Assembly: GCF_019670005.1 (NCBI RefSeq)
Contig: NZ_AP019783.1
Location: 1,880,501-1,944,500, forward strand
From: Methylomagnum ishizawai
Lineage (GTDB): Bacteria; Pseudomonadota; Gammaproteobacteria; Methylococcales; Methylococcaceae
Reading direction: 5' to 3'
DNA length: 64,000 nucleotides
The notes beneath the pieces are model-generated. The model did no database searches. It was not told the DNA's origin and worked only from the letters and a program-made list of their open reading frames with translations. Numbering within the stretch: position 1 is the stretch's first letter; each line of letters starts with the position of its first letter. Made by a program: the position numbers and the translations under genes. Positions 1-12,527 of the stretch are shown one piece after another.

Positions 1-397
1 TTCCCAGGCGCATATGGTCGCGGTGGGGCAGTTCGTTGACCGCGAAGGCCGAGAGCAGGGGGTCGCGGGTCCAGGCGCGTTCCAGGTCCAGGCCGTCCAT
101 GGGATGGTCGTGGCCATCGTGGATATGCGCCCAGGTCACGGAGAGGGGCGAGGGCGTGCTGTCGTGGTCGCTGGCTTGGCCGAACACCGCCCGCGTGGCC
201 GCGAGACCCAATCGCCGCGCCAAGGCGTGGCGCAAGGCGCCGGCCAGGGCGGTGCCGGGGATGGCCGGGAGGCCATTGGCGTCGGTGACGACCTGGGTGT
301 CGAACAAGGTGTTATGGCGGCCCGTGGACAACGACAGGGGACTGGTGGCTTCCAGGGTGATCCGCGCCAGGCGGAGGATGGGCGTGTTGGCCTGCAT
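1..397 (-). CDS. Cas7/Csm3-type RAMP protein, type III CRISPR effector (3' end outside window)
   Basis: The first 132 codons of a RAMP-superfamily protein are visible; the gene runs off the window start. It begins at an ATG with TAGGAGT just upstream, 10 nt after the Csx10 stop. Residues 38-57 carry the Cas7 signature of a Gly-Leu-Pro then an IPG turn and a helix (TDANGLPAIPGTALAGALR). Asp33 lies where Csm3 has its target-RNA-cleaving Asp (NTLFDTQ). The visible part ends in a HRDHMRLG segment, typical of the following RAMP core. In this family such subunits polymerise along the crRNA and cut bound RNA at 6-nt steps. The family call is firm; the exact subtype is not. Confidence 0.8.
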   Translation of the reverse strand, partial: MQANTPILRLARITLEATSPLSLSTGRHNTLFDTQVVTDANGLPAIPGTALAGALRHALARRLGLAATRAVFGQASDHDSTPSPLSVTWAHIHDGHDHPMDGLDLERAWTRDPLLSAFAVNELPHRDHMRLG

Positions 398-407
398 CGG
401 GGGACTC

Positions 408-1947
408 CTAAGGTTTGGCGGCGAGGCGGCGCTGGGCCAATTCGGCCAGGAGGCCGATGGCGCTGGGCGCGTCCTCGGGGCGTTCGGCCAGCTTGGTTTC
501 CAGCCAATCGCGGTAGGTCAGGGGGTGGCCCGCCGCGTTGGCGGTGGGCCGGTTCCAATCTTCCGGATGGGTGCGGCACACCGCGTTGGCGTCGCCGAAC
601 AAGGCTTCGCGCAAACGCCAGTGGCTGTGCGGCGCGGCGGTGGCTTGGCGGGCCGCTTCCGCGACCCGGCCCCATTGCGAACGTCCGGGGGAAGCGGCTT
701 GGTCTTCGCGCAGGCCGTTGAGGCGGCGGGCGTTGCGTTCCAATTGATCCAACTCGGCCAGGGCTTGGCCGGCCCAATGGCGCATCCCGCCTTGCACCGA
801 GCGGGTTTCCGCCGCGTCCAGCAGCCAGCGGGCCAGGGGATGGTCCGGCAGGCCGGGGGCCGGGGTGGCCGGGGTGGCCGGGGTGGCCGGGGTGGCCGGG
901 GCCGTTGCCGCGAAACAGGGATGCCGGGTCGCCAGCAGGGCCGGGGCCAGGGCGCAACGGCCCAGCCCGGCCTCCCGGTACAGCCCTAGCCCCTGCTCGA
1001 TCCGCGCCGCCAAATCGGCCCAGGCCACCGTGTCCAAAGGTTCGCGCAACCGGTAGGCCAGCACCGAGCCTTGGCTCAGCACCTGCCGTTCCGAGCCATA
1101 GAGCTGGTGGAAGCCGTTGTAGGGCGAATAGGCCCGGCTGGCGGCGAAGGTCTGGCGCGGCAGGGGGTCGGCGGGTGGCAGCCCCAGGTCTTCCGCCGCC
1201 GGGGCCAGGGTCGGGAAGCCATGGCGGTCGCAGGCGGCGAGGTCGGAGAGCAGCCACAGGCTCAGTTCCGGCCCGGCCGCCTCCGAGCGCGGGGGATTCG
1301 CCAAGGGCCGGGCCACCGGCTCGCAACGGACCCGCCCGTATTGGGCCGAGCGGGAGCGCCCGAAATGCAGGATGGGCCGCGCCGCGAAGAACGCTTCCAA
1401 CGCCGCCACCAAGCCCGCGGCGACTTCCGCGTCGTAGGCGATCTCGCCCAGGAAGTGCTGCCCTTCGGCCAGGCTCTCGTAGCCGAACGTGCGTTCTTCC
1501 GCCGGGCGTCCGCTTTCGCGGGAAACCACGGTTTTCATGCGGAACAGCAGCTTGGGCTTGAGGTATTGGCCGGACAGGGCGACATAGCCCCGTGGCAAGG
1601 GCAGCGCCGCCGGGGGCGGGGCGGCCGGGTGCCCGTGCATGAAGTTGTGGACATGGTCGGCCCTGATCCGGCCCCGCTCGCACCAGCCGGGCTGGCCGGC
1701 GCTACGGTGCCAGCACAGCGGCAAGGGCCAGGCCGGTTCCCCGCCCACCACGGGCAAGGCGTTGCCGAAACGGACCTGGCCGGAGTGAAACAGGGTCCAG
1801 GCGTCGCGCCGCGACAGCGTCCGGTACAACGCCGCCGCCACCGCGCCCAGGAGGTTGGCGCCGGGCAGGTAATCGAGTCCGGGCTGTCCGCCGGCCGAGG
1901 CCGCCCGGCTGCTGATGACCACCTCGTCCAACAGCTCGAAACGCAAA

Positions 1948-1961
<14 letters not shown>
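408..1961 (-). CDS. csx10: Csx10-family RAMP protein (Cas5-like subunit of a type III effector)
   Basis: A 517-residue RAMP protein. The N-terminal domain has LDYLPGANLLGAVAAALY and RFGNALP, as in Csx10. The middle carries a MKTVVSRESGRPAEERTFGYESL block and the glycine-rich FGRSRSAQYGRV near residue 200, the hallmark of Csx10. Csx10 belongs to type III-D and related effectors and is thought to act like Cas5/Csm4 in holding the crRNA 5' handle. The start overlaps the upstream cas7 by 14 nt, so translation is coupled. Near residue 365 there is a low-complexity Ala-Thr-Pro run encoded by a 9-nt tandem repeat, probably a flexible linker before the C-terminal domain. Confidence 0.8.
858..904 (-). 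repeat. 9-nt tandem repeat inside csx10
   Basis: About five copies of a 9-nt unit (GGCCGGGGT on the plus strand) in perfect tandem. It is in frame and encodes repeated Ala-Thr-Pro triplets, so copy changes add or remove three residues without breaking the gene. It sits between the two halves of the protein and resembles a slippage-prone linker. Confidence 0.85.
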
Positions 1962-4557
<2,596 letters not shown>

Positions 4558-5769
4558 ATGTTGAAAAAAATCAAAATCCAAGACCTGCGCCTGGGCATGT
4601 ATATCCAAGAACTCTGCGGCAGTTGGATGGAGCATCCATTTTGGAAAACCTCCTTCAAACTGGAGCGCCAAAAGGATTTGGACACGCTTTTGACCTGTGG
4701 CATCGAGGAACTATGGATCGACGCGGCCAAGGGTTTGGACGTGGAGGCCAGGGTCCAGACGGTATCCCCGGAAGCCCAGAACGCCGAGGTCGATACCGCG
4801 CTGCGGCGCGCGGCCCGGTCCGACAAGCCCATCTCCAAGGTGGCGTTGCGCGACGAACTGGCGCGGGCCAAGAAGGTCCACGCCAAGGCCAAGCAGGCCG
4901 TGGTCGCCATGTTCACCGAGGCCCGCATGGGCAAGGCCATCAAGCTGGAGCAGGCCGCCGCCCTGGCCGACGAGATCAACGCCACCATCGCCCGCAATTC
5001 CGGCGCCCTCCTCAGCCTGGTCCGGCTCAAGCACGCCGACGACTACACCTATCTGCATTCGGTCGCCGTCTGCGCCCTGATGATCGCGCTGGGGCGGCAA
5101 CTCGGCTTGGAGGATGATTTGGTGCGGGAAGTCGGCGTGGCCGGGTTGCTGCACGACGTGGGCAAAATCTTCATTCCCCCCGAAGTCCTGAACAAGCCGG
5201 GGCGGCTGACCGACGCGGAGTTCGAGACGGTCAAGCGCCACCCGCGGTTGGGTTGGGAACTGCTCCGCACCACCGACGGCATCCGGGAGATCGCGCTCGA
5301 TGTCTGCCTGCACCATCACGAGCGGATGGATGGCCGGGGCTATCCCGACCGCCTGTCCGGCGAGGCGCTGAGCCTGTTCGCGCGGATGGGCGCGGTCTGC
5401 GATGTGTACGACGCCATCACCTCGAACCGCTGCTACAAAGCGGGCTGGGAACCCGCCGAGGCCCTGCGCAAGATGGCCGAATGGCGGGATGGCCATTTCG
5501 ACCCGGCGGTGTTCCAGGCCTTTATCAAGGTCGTCGGCATCTACCCCACCGGCACCTTGGTGAAACTCAAATCCGGGAAGCTGGCCGTGGTGGTGGAACA
5601 AACCCCCAATAACCTCCTGTCCCCGGTGGTCAAGGTATTTTTTTCCACCCGGTCCAATTCCCCCCTCATGCAGGAAACGGTGGATTTATCGAAATCCCAG
5701 GACGCCATCGCCAGCCCGGAGGAACCCCGCAAATGGGGGTTCGACAAGGATAAGCTTTTGGGGTTATGA
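4558..5769 (+). CDS. DUF3391 + HD-GYP cyclic-di-GMP phosphodiesterase
   Basis: A 403-residue cytosolic protein. Residues 1-130 match the DUF3391 domain (starts MLKKIKIQDLRLGMYI). Residues 155-330 are an HD-GYP domain with the metal-binding LLHDVGK, a HHERMDGRGYP motif and the conserved HPRLGWELL helix. HD-GYP enzymes hydrolyse c-di-GMP to pGpG or GMP. I chose the ATG that gives the usual DUF3391 N-terminus; earlier in-frame ATGs (for example 4489) exist and no start has a clear Shine-Dalgarno. It is followed by an HDOD gene on the same strand, 126 bp away, with a hairpin between them. Confidence 0.88.
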   Translation: MLKKIKIQDLRLGMYIQELCGSWMEHPFWKTSFKLERQKDLDTLLTCGIEELWIDAAKGLDVEARVQTVSPEAQNAEVDTALRRAARSDKPISKVALRDELARAKKVHAKAKQAVVAMFTEARMGKAIKLEQAAALADEINATIARNSGALLSLVRLKHADDYTYLHSVAVCALMIALGRQLGLEDDLVREVGVAGLLHDVGKIFIPPEVLNKPGRLTDAEFETVKRHPRLGWELLRTTDGIREIALDVCLHHHERMDGRGYPDRLSGEALSLFARMGAVCDVYDAITSNRCYKAGWEPAEALRKMAEWRDGHFDPAVFQAFIKVVGIYPTGTLVKLKSGKLAVVVEQTPNNLLSPVVKVFFSTRSNSPLMQETVDLSKSQDAIASPEEPRKWGFDKDKLLGL

Positions 5770-5852
5770 GCGGGGCCGGGCCGGGGAATCCACACCAACC
5801 GATAAAGGGGTGGAACCAGCCGGATGAATTGCTAATAAGATACCGAAAAAAC

Positions 5853-5873
5853 CGCGCTTGGAATCCAAGCGCG
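5853..5873 (-). terminator. Perfect hairpin with T-tract on the minus strand
   Basis: A 9-bp perfect stem (CGCGCTTGG / CCAAGCGCG) with a 3-nt loop. Read on the minus strand it is followed by G and six T, the form of a Rho-independent terminator. No minus-strand gene ends just before it, so it may stop antisense transcription or act as a 5' UTR hairpin of the HDOD gene, which starts 22 nt downstream on the plus strand. Confidence 0.5.
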
Positions 5874-5895
5874 CTAACCAACCAGAGGCTCCATT

Positions 5896-6750
5896 ATGAA
5901 CCCTAGGGAAGAAGAACTCTTGCAAGCCGCGCAGGCGGTCTTGAAATCGGTGGCCATTCCGGCCCAGCCCCGGATCGTCATGGAATTGATGAAGCTATCG
6001 AACCAGCCGGGGGTCGATGTCCATCAGATCGCCAAAAAGGTGGAAAAAGACCCCGCCTTGGCGGCGAAGGTCTTGAAAGTCGCCAACTCCCCCTTGTTCG
6101 GCCTCAAGCGCTCCCTGGATTCCATCGGCCAAGCCCTGCATCTGATGGGGTTCCAGTTGTTCCAGCGGGCGATATTGGCTTCGTCCTTGCGCGATGTGTT
6201 GCAGGGCGACCGCTCGCCGACCAGCGAGGTTTTCTGGATCCATTCCGAACTGACCGCCCGCTGCTGCGAGGTCGTCGCCAAGCGGCTCAGGCCGCAACTG
6301 GCCCAGCAGGCTTATCTGGTCGGGTTATTCCATGATTGCGCAATCTCGATATTGGGCAGGAAATTCCCCGATTACCAGGATTTGGTTTACAAGGCTTTGA
6401 GTTGTCGGCAGGAAGTGGTCGAGGAAGAGGAGCGGCGCTACTCCACCAATCATTGCGTGATGGGGTATCTATTCACCCGTTCGTGGTATCTGCCCGAGAC
6501 GGTGCGGCTGGCGATACTCCGCCACCACGATGGCGAGCCGGAATATTCGGACGATATCGATGCCCGGACCTTGGCCGCGATCCTGAGGGTGAGCGAATAC
6601 ATCGTCCAGAATTACGACGCCTCGGGGAATATGAAAGCCGTCGAGGTTTCCGAATGGCTGGAGGCTAACTCGGGGCTTCTGGATATTCTCGGACTTTATC
6701 CCCAGGATATGGTCGATATCGAGGAACAGTTCCTCGATGCGATCCGATGA
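5896..6750 (+). CDS. HDOD-domain signalling protein
   Basis: A 284-residue protein with an HDOD domain over residues 15-215. Recognisable segments are the IPAQPRIVMELMKLS opening and KVLKVANSPLFGL, then HLMGFQLFQRAIL. HDOD proteins are HD-fold proteins without the full metal site; they act as regulators in chemotaxis, c-di-GMP and stress circuits. A GLFHDCAI segment (residue ~145) is the degenerate HD position. Next to an HD-GYP enzyme, it probably belongs to the same signalling module, although a 126-bp gap with a hairpin separates them. It converges with the end of the nuo operon at 6761. Confidence 0.85.
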   Translation: MNPREEELLQAAQAVLKSVAIPAQPRIVMELMKLSNQPGVDVHQIAKKVEKDPALAAKVLKVANSPLFGLKRSLDSIGQALHLMGFQLFQRAILASSLRDVLQGDRSPTSEVFWIHSELTARCCEVVAKRLRPQLAQQAYLVGLFHDCAISILGRKFPDYQDLVYKALSCRQEVVEEEERRYSTNHCVMGYLFTRSWYLPETVRLAILRHHDGEPEYSDDIDARTLAAILRVSEYIVQNYDASGNMKAVEVSEWLEANSGLLDILGLYPQDMVDIEEQFLDAIR

Positions 6751-6760
6751 GCCGCCGTCC

Positions 6761-8200
6761 TCAGCGCGATCCGCCCGCCGCCGCCAATAGCCCGATCAGG
6801 CCGCCCGGATAGACCCCGAGTCCCAGCAGCAGCAGCGCCAGGAATCCCAGCACCACACCACCCGCCCAGGGCAGCGGCACCTTGGATGCCGCCCCGTCCG
6901 CCGGGGCCGGTTCCCGCGCCATCTGGACGATCACCCGCAGGTAGTAATACAGCCCCAACCCGCTGCCCACCACCAGGGTGCCCAGCAGCGCCCACAAAGC
7001 GCCCCGCCCGCCCGAGGCGAACACATAGAACTTGCCGACGAAACCGGCGGTCAAGGGAATCCCCGCCAGCGACAACAGCGCCAGGGCCAGCACGCTGGCG
7101 GGCCAGGGCCGGGTGTGGAACAGCCCCAGGTAGGCGTCCAAGTGTTCGGCCTCGCGGTCCTGGGGGCTGAGGACGGCGACCACCCCGAACGCCGCCAGGC
7201 TGGTGATGAAATAGGCCGCCAGATAGAACAGCAAGGCTTCGGCGGCGAATTCCGCGCCGACCCGCCCGCCCGCCATCAGGATGATGACCAGATAGCCCAT
7301 GTGGGCGATGGAGGAATAGGCCAGGAGGCGCTTGAGGTTGTCCTGGCGCAGGGCCAGGAGGTTGCCGGCCAGCATCGACAAACCCGCCATCAGGCCGAGC
7401 GCTTGTTCCAGCGCGGGTTCTTGCGCCAGGCCACCGGCCAGGGTGTAGCGCAACAACAGGACCAGCACCGCGCCCTTGGCGACCGTGGCGAGCAAGGCCG
7501 TGACCGGCACCGGCGCGCCTTGGTAGACATCGGCGGTCCAGAGGTGGAACGGGAACAGCGAGAGCTTGAAGCCCAGCGCGGCGGCGATCAGGAGCAGGCC
7601 GGTGAGGCTGAGCAAGCCGCCGTCCGCCGTCTGGGCGAAGGCGGCGAATTCCAGGCTGCCGGTGTCGGCGTAGACCCAGGCCATGCCGAACGCCAGCAAG
7701 CCCGAGGCCGTGCCCGACAGCACCAGATATTTCATGCCCGCTTCCAGGGGCCGCCCGTCCCGGCACGGGTAGGCGATCAAGGCGAACAGCGACACGCTGA
7801 GGGTTTCTAATCCCAGGAAGAACCCGGCGAAATGGTGGCTCGCTGCCAGCACGAACGCGCCCAGCAACGCGGTCAGCAGCAACACATAAAGCTCTTCGGG
7901 CCGCTCGGCGCGGTTGGCGAAATAATCCCGGCACAGCACGGCGACGCACAGCCCGGCCAGTCCCGCCAAGCCCATGAAGGCCAGGGCGTAGCCGTCCACC
8001 CGCAGCAAGGGCGTGACCGCGCGCGGGGCCAGTTCCGCCGCGAACGGGATCGAACCCAGCGCGGCCACCATCCCCGCCAGGGTCAAAGCGAAGATCAGCC
8101 CATGGCCGCGGTGGCAGGCGATGGCCAGCAACGCCAGGACCACGCTGCCCGCCAAGGCCAAGAGCGGTGACAGGGCGACGAGTTCGGCGGCGGCGATCAT
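6761..8200 (-). CDS. nuoN: NADH-quinone oxidoreductase subunit N
   Basis: A 479-residue polytopic membrane protein, last gene of the nuo operon. It is one of three antiporter-like proton-pumping subunits of complex I. The family core is visible as LAYSSIAHMGYLVI and the LSLAGIPLTAGFVGKFYVF segment, with the conserved Lys in FKLSLFPFHLW. I start at the ATG that overlaps the nuoM stop by 4 nt. The same frame stays open far upstream through nuoM, which is only high-GC shadow. Length agrees with the E. coli protein (485). Confidence 0.93.
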   Translation of the reverse strand: MIAAAELVALSPLLALAGSVVLALLAIACHRGHGLIFALTLAGMVAALGSIPFAAELAPRAVTPLLRVDGYALAFMGLAGLAGLCVAVLCRDYFANRAERPEELYVLLLTALLGAFVLAASHHFAGFFLGLETLSVSLFALIAYPCRDGRPLEAGMKYLVLSGTASGLLAFGMAWVYADTGSLEFAAFAQTADGGLLSLTGLLLIAAALGFKLSLFPFHLWTADVYQGAPVPVTALLATVAKGAVLVLLLRYTLAGGLAQEPALEQALGLMAGLSMLAGNLLALRQDNLKRLLAYSSIAHMGYLVIILMAGGRVGAEFAAEALLFYLAAYFITSLAAFGVVAVLSPQDREAEHLDAYLGLFHTRPWPASVLALALLSLAGIPLTAGFVGKFYVFASGGRGALWALLGTLVVGSGLGLYYYLRVIVQMAREPAPADGAASKVPLPWAGGVVLGFLALLLLGLGVYPGGLIGLLAAAGGSR

Positions 8201-9681
8201 GGCGGGCTCCGGTGGGCGAGGCTGGGTCTGACGACGGGATGTGGCGTGGCGTGGATGATGTCGATCAAGGGTTGCGGATAAAGGCCCATCGCCAAGGTGG
8301 CGGCGATCAGGACCGCCAGCGCCGCCGTTTCCCTGGGGCCGCAATCCTCGATCCCCTGGGCTTCTGGCCGCGGGCCGTGGAAGGCGCGTTGCACCAGGAT
8401 CAGCGCATAGGCCGGCCCAATGACCAGCCCCAAGGCCGCCAGCGTGGCGGTGCCCTGGTGCAATTGGAAAGCGCCGGCCAGCACCAGGAATTCGCCGACG
8501 AAATTGCCGAGGCCGGGCATCCCCAAGGCCGCGACCGAGAAGAACAGGCCGATGGCGGCCATGCGCGGCACCACGCCCCACAAGCCGCCCATGCGGTTCA
8601 TATCGCGGGTGTGGAGGCGGTTCTGCAAAGCCCCGGCCAGCATGAACAAGGCGGCGGCGCTGAGGCCGTGGGCCAGCATCGTCAGCACCGCGCCCTGGAA
8701 GCCCAGCCCGGTCTGGGCGTACAGGCCCACCAGCACGAAGCCCATATGGCTGATGCTGGAATAGGCGACCAGCCGTTTCATATCGGTCTGGGCGAAGGCC
8801 AGCATCCCGCCGTAGATGATCCCCACCACGCCCAGGCCCATGGCGGTGGGCGCGAATTCCGCCGTCGCCCCCGGAAACAAGGGGATGGCGAAGCGCAGCA
8901 ACCCGTAAGCCCCGGTCTTGAGCAAAACCCCGGCCAGGATCACGCTGCCGCCGGTCGGTGCCTGGGTGTGGGCGTCCGGGAGCCAGGTGTGCAAGGGTAC
9001 GGTCGGCAATTTGACCGCGAAGGCCACGAAGAAGCCCAGCATCAGCCAGCGGGCGGTGGCGGGATCGAGTTCGGTGCCGAGCAGGGCGAAATAATCGAAG
9101 CTGAATTGGCCGGTCTTGGCTTGGTGCGACAAGGCCAGCACCACCGCCGCCAACAGCATCGAAAGCCCGCTGACCTGGGTGAACAGGAGGAACTTGAGGG
9201 CGGCATAGCCCCGGTTCTCGTGTCCCCAGACCGCGATGATGGCATACATGGGCAGGATCATCAGTTCCCAGCACACGAAGAACAGGAACAAATCCAGCGC
9301 CAGGAACACGCCCAACGCCCCGGCCAGGGTCCACAGCAGGCAGGCATGGAACGGCCCGGTCCGTGCTTCGATCTCGCGCCAGGACACCGCCACCGCCATC
9401 AGCCCCAGCAGCACGGTGAGGGCGGCGAGCAACAGGCTCACCCCGTCCAGTCCCAGATGGAAACCGATGCCGAAGCGGGGAATCCAGGCCAGCCGGATTC
9501 GATCCAGCCAGACCCCGTCCGCCGCCGCCCCCGGCGCGGTGAAATACGGCACCAACCAAGCCCCGGCCAGGGCCAAGCTCAGCAAGGCCAACCAACGCGG
9601 CGCGGCGGGATGCGCCCGTTCCGCCGCCCAGCACACACCGCCCCCCGCCACCAAGATCCCGACCAGCCACACCAGCATCAT
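8197..9681 (-). CDS. nuoM: NADH-quinone oxidoreductase subunit M
   Basis: 494 residues, about 14 membrane segments. Diagnostic pieces are the YFFVCWELMILPMY-like stretch (FFVCWELMILPMYAII), VKLPTVPLHTWLPDAHTQAPT with the key Lys, and LVAYSSISHMGFVLVG. It pumps protons in the membrane arm of complex I. ATGA overlaps with both neighbours imply translational coupling. Confidence 0.94.
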   Translation of the reverse strand: MMLVWLVGILVAGGGVCWAAERAHPAAPRWLALLSLALAGAWLVPYFTAPGAAADGVWLDRIRLAWIPRFGIGFHLGLDGVSLLLAALTVLLGLMAVAVSWREIEARTGPFHACLLWTLAGALGVFLALDLFLFFVCWELMILPMYAIIAVWGHENRGYAALKFLLFTQVSGLSMLLAAVVLALSHQAKTGQFSFDYFALLGTELDPATARWLMLGFFVAFAVKLPTVPLHTWLPDAHTQAPTGGSVILAGVLLKTGAYGLLRFAIPLFPGATAEFAPTAMGLGVVGIIYGGMLAFAQTDMKRLVAYSSISHMGFVLVGLYAQTGLGFQGAVLTMLAHGLSAAALFMLAGALQNRLHTRDMNRMGGLWGVVPRMAAIGLFFSVAALGMPGLGNFVGEFLVLAGAFQLHQGTATLAALGLVIGPAYALILVQRAFHGPRPEAQGIEDCGPRETAALAVLIAATLAMGLYPQPLIDIIHATPHPVVRPSLAHRSPP

Positions 9682-11510
9682 GACAAAATCCCCAAGGCGA
9701 GGGCGAGCAGGGCACCGGACGCCAAGCCCGCCGCGTACCAGCGCAACTTGCCGTTCTGGGTGGCGGCCAGGGCGCGGTGGCCCTCGCGGCCGAGATAGGC
9801 CAGGGCGTGGCTGAAATCGTCCAGCACATCGGCGCGGTTGGCCTCGGCCAGCCAGCGGAAGGGCTCGACCAATAGCCGTTCATACAGCCCATCGAAGCCC
9901 CAGCCGCTGTGCCAAAACCGATGCAGGGCGGCCCCCCAGGGACCGCGGACCAGCTTGTCCGTCGACCATTCCCGGAATAGGTAGAACTTCGCCGCCAGCC
10001 AGATACCGGCCCAGGGCGCGAGTTCGGTGGCGAGTTGCAGCGTATAGGGCAGTTCGCCGGCGGGGGGGGTGGGGAACAGCCCGCCCAAGGGCAGGCCGAA
10101 CCAGCCTCCGGCGATGGCCAGCCCGGCCAGGATCAGCAAGGGCGCGGTCATGGCGAAACCCAGCTGTTCGCGGGTGTTCGGGGTTTCCGGCCCGTAGAAG
10201 GCGACGAAGATCAAGCGGAAACTATAAAGCCCGGTCAAGGCCGCGCCCAAGACGCCCGCGCCCCATAGCCATAATCCTTGCGGCGCGGCCTGGGCGGCGC
10301 TCAGGATGGCGTGCTTGCTGTAATAGCCCGAGGTATAGGGCAGGGCGCTCAAGGCCGCGGCCCCGATCACGAAGCACCCGAAGGTCAGTGGCAAGCGCCG
10401 CCTCAGCCCGCCCATGCGGAAGATATCGTGTTCGTGATGATAGCAATGGATGACCGCCCCGGCGGCGAGGAACAACAGCGCCTTGAAATAGGCGTGAGTG
10501 GTGAGGTGGAAAACCGCCGCGCCATAGGCACCCACCCCCAGCCCCAGGAACATATAGCCGAGCTGGCTCATGGTCGAATAGGCCAGGATGCGCTTGATAT
10601 CGCGTTGGACCAGGGCCGAGCAAGCCGCCATCAGCAAGCCCGCCGCCCCCAGATAAGCCACCACTTCCCGTACCGGCGGGGCCAGTTGGAACAGGGCATA
10701 GGTGCGGGCGATGAGATAAACCCCGGCGGTGACCAGGGTGGCGGCGTGGATCAGGGCGCTGATGGGCGTGGGACCGGCCATGGCGTCCGGGAGCCAGGTT
10801 TGCAGTGGCAATTGCGCCGATTTGCCCACCGCGCCCCCGAGCAATAAGGCGGCGGCGACCACGGGAAAGACGGTGTTCACGGGCCATTGCAGGGTGGCGC
10901 GTTGCATCAGGGTTTGGATATCGAGGCTGCCCAGCACCTCGAACAGCAGCAATAGCCCCAGCAAGAACGCCATATCGCCGACGCGGGTCATGACGAAGGC
11001 TTTGCGGGCGGCGGCCCCGTTGGCCGGGTTCTCGTACCAGAAACCGATCAGGAGGTAGCTGCACAGCCCCACGCCCTCCCAGCCCGCATAAAGCAACAAC
11101 AGGTTGTCCGCCAATACCAGCAACAACATGGCGGCGACGAACAGGTTCATATAGGCGAAGAAGCGGGCATAGCCCGGATCGTCGGCCATGAATCCGGCGG
11201 AATAGAGATGGATGAGGAAACCGATGCCGGTCACGATCAGCATCATATTCAGCGACAGGGCGTCGAGATACAGCCCGAAGCCGGAGGAGAATTCGGCGAC
11301 CCGCAGCCAGGTCCACAGCGGCAGTTTGTAATAGGCGATGTGATCGCCCAGGAAGTGCTGGCCGATCAGCCCCGCCAGTACGGCGGCGAGCCCGACCGAA
11401 CCCGCGCCGATCCAGGGCGTGAGGCGGCGCGGCATCCGGCCCTGGCTCAGGACCAGCACCACGAAGCCCAGCAAGGGCAGGGCGGGGATTAGCCAGAGAT
11501 GGTCCAGCAT
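9678..11510 (-). CDS. nuoL: NADH-quinone oxidoreductase subunit L
   Basis: 610 residues. It has the antiporter core with WEGVGLCSYLLIGFWY, GKSAQLPLQTWLPDAM and ILAYSTMSQLGYMFLG, then the extended C-terminal part that forms the lateral helix along the membrane arm. The ATG at 11510 is preceded by an AGGAG at about 11 nt. The frame is open 108 nt further up but this lies in the repeat-containing gap and has no site. Unlike other nuo junctions here, 205 nt separate it from nuoK. Confidence 0.93.
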   Translation of the reverse strand: MLDHLWLIPALPLLGFVVLVLSQGRMPRRLTPWIGAGSVGLAAVLAGLIGQHFLGDHIAYYKLPLWTWLRVAEFSSGFGLYLDALSLNMMLIVTGIGFLIHLYSAGFMADDPGYARFFAYMNLFVAAMLLLVLADNLLLLYAGWEGVGLCSYLLIGFWYENPANGAAARKAFVMTRVGDMAFLLGLLLLFEVLGSLDIQTLMQRATLQWPVNTVFPVVAAALLLGGAVGKSAQLPLQTWLPDAMAGPTPISALIHAATLVTAGVYLIARTYALFQLAPPVREVVAYLGAAGLLMAACSALVQRDIKRILAYSTMSQLGYMFLGLGVGAYGAAVFHLTTHAYFKALLFLAAGAVIHCYHHEHDIFRMGGLRRRLPLTFGCFVIGAAALSALPYTSGYYSKHAILSAAQAAPQGLWLWGAGVLGAALTGLYSFRLIFVAFYGPETPNTREQLGFAMTAPLLILAGLAIAGGWFGLPLGGLFPTPPAGELPYTLQLATELAPWAGIWLAAKFYLFREWSTDKLVRGPWGAALHRFWHSGWGFDGLYERLLVEPFRWLAEANRADVLDDFSHALAYLGREGHRALAATQNGKLRWYAAGLASGALLALALGILS

Positions 11511-11715
11511 GGGGTGGGCTCCTGTTGTTGTTTTTGCTCGTTCCGTCGCTGGCCGGGTCGGTCGAAGCTCAAGCTGCGGCGCGGGGTTTTGTGATCGTTC
11601 CCACGGTTTCCGTGGCAATGCATCCTATGACGCTCTAGCGTCGCGAGCCGGGACGCTGAAGCGTCCAGGGCGGCGTTCCCAAGCGGAGCTTGGGAACGAG
11701 CGATGCGGTGTCGAT
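11511..11715. repeat. Palindromic (REP-like) element between nuoK and nuoL
   Basis: The gap contains a pair of small dyads and one strong hairpin: GTTCCCAAGC then GGA then GCTTGGGAAC (11675-11697), preceded by GCGTCCAGGGCGGC. A related copy, with the same GCGTCC-GGG-CGGCGTTCCC...GGGAACGA frame but a different stem centre, is at 54966-55003. Nearby GACGCTCTAGCGTC and GGACGCTGAAGCGTCC are additional short dyads. It looks like a dispersed palindromic repeat of this genome that landed in the operon. Confidence 0.7.
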
Positions 11716-12026
11716 TCATCCCCGCATCCCGCTCAAAGCATCCGCGTCCAAGGTTTTGTAAGTCCTATAAATCCGCATCACCAGCCCCAAGGCCACCCCG
11801 ATTTCCGCCGCCGCCAAGCTCAGCACCAACACGAACATGATCTGCCCATCCGCTTGGTTCCAACGGGAGCCGGCCACGATGAAGGCCAGCCCGGCGGCGT
11901 TCAGCATGATTTCCAGCGACATCAGCACCGCGATCAGGTTGCGCCGCATCAACACGCCGGTCAGTCCCAGCGCGAACAAGATGGCCGACAGCGCCAAGCC
12001 ATGTTCCATCGGGATGATGCCCGCGT

Positions 12027-12030
<4 letters not shown>
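11716..12030 (-). CDS. nuoK: NADH-quinone oxidoreductase subunit K
   Basis: 104 residues with three membrane helices. The conserved glutamates sit in [10 protein letters not shown] and [12 protein letters not shown], both needed for proton transfer in this subunit. I start at the ATG overlapping the nuoJ stop by 4 nt; the longer open frame upstream is a shadow of nuoJ. Length matches E. coli NuoK (100). Confidence 0.94.

Positions 12031-12526
<496 letters not shown>

Positions 12527-12527
<1 letters not shown>

Noticed and set aside
858-904. Short direct repeats near cas genes as a CRISPR remnant
   Set aside because: They are a 9-nt tandem unit within csx10 coding sequence.
8167-9798. 543-codon plus-strand frame opposite nuoM
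   Set aside because: High-GC antisense shadow; nuoM motifs are clear on the other strand.
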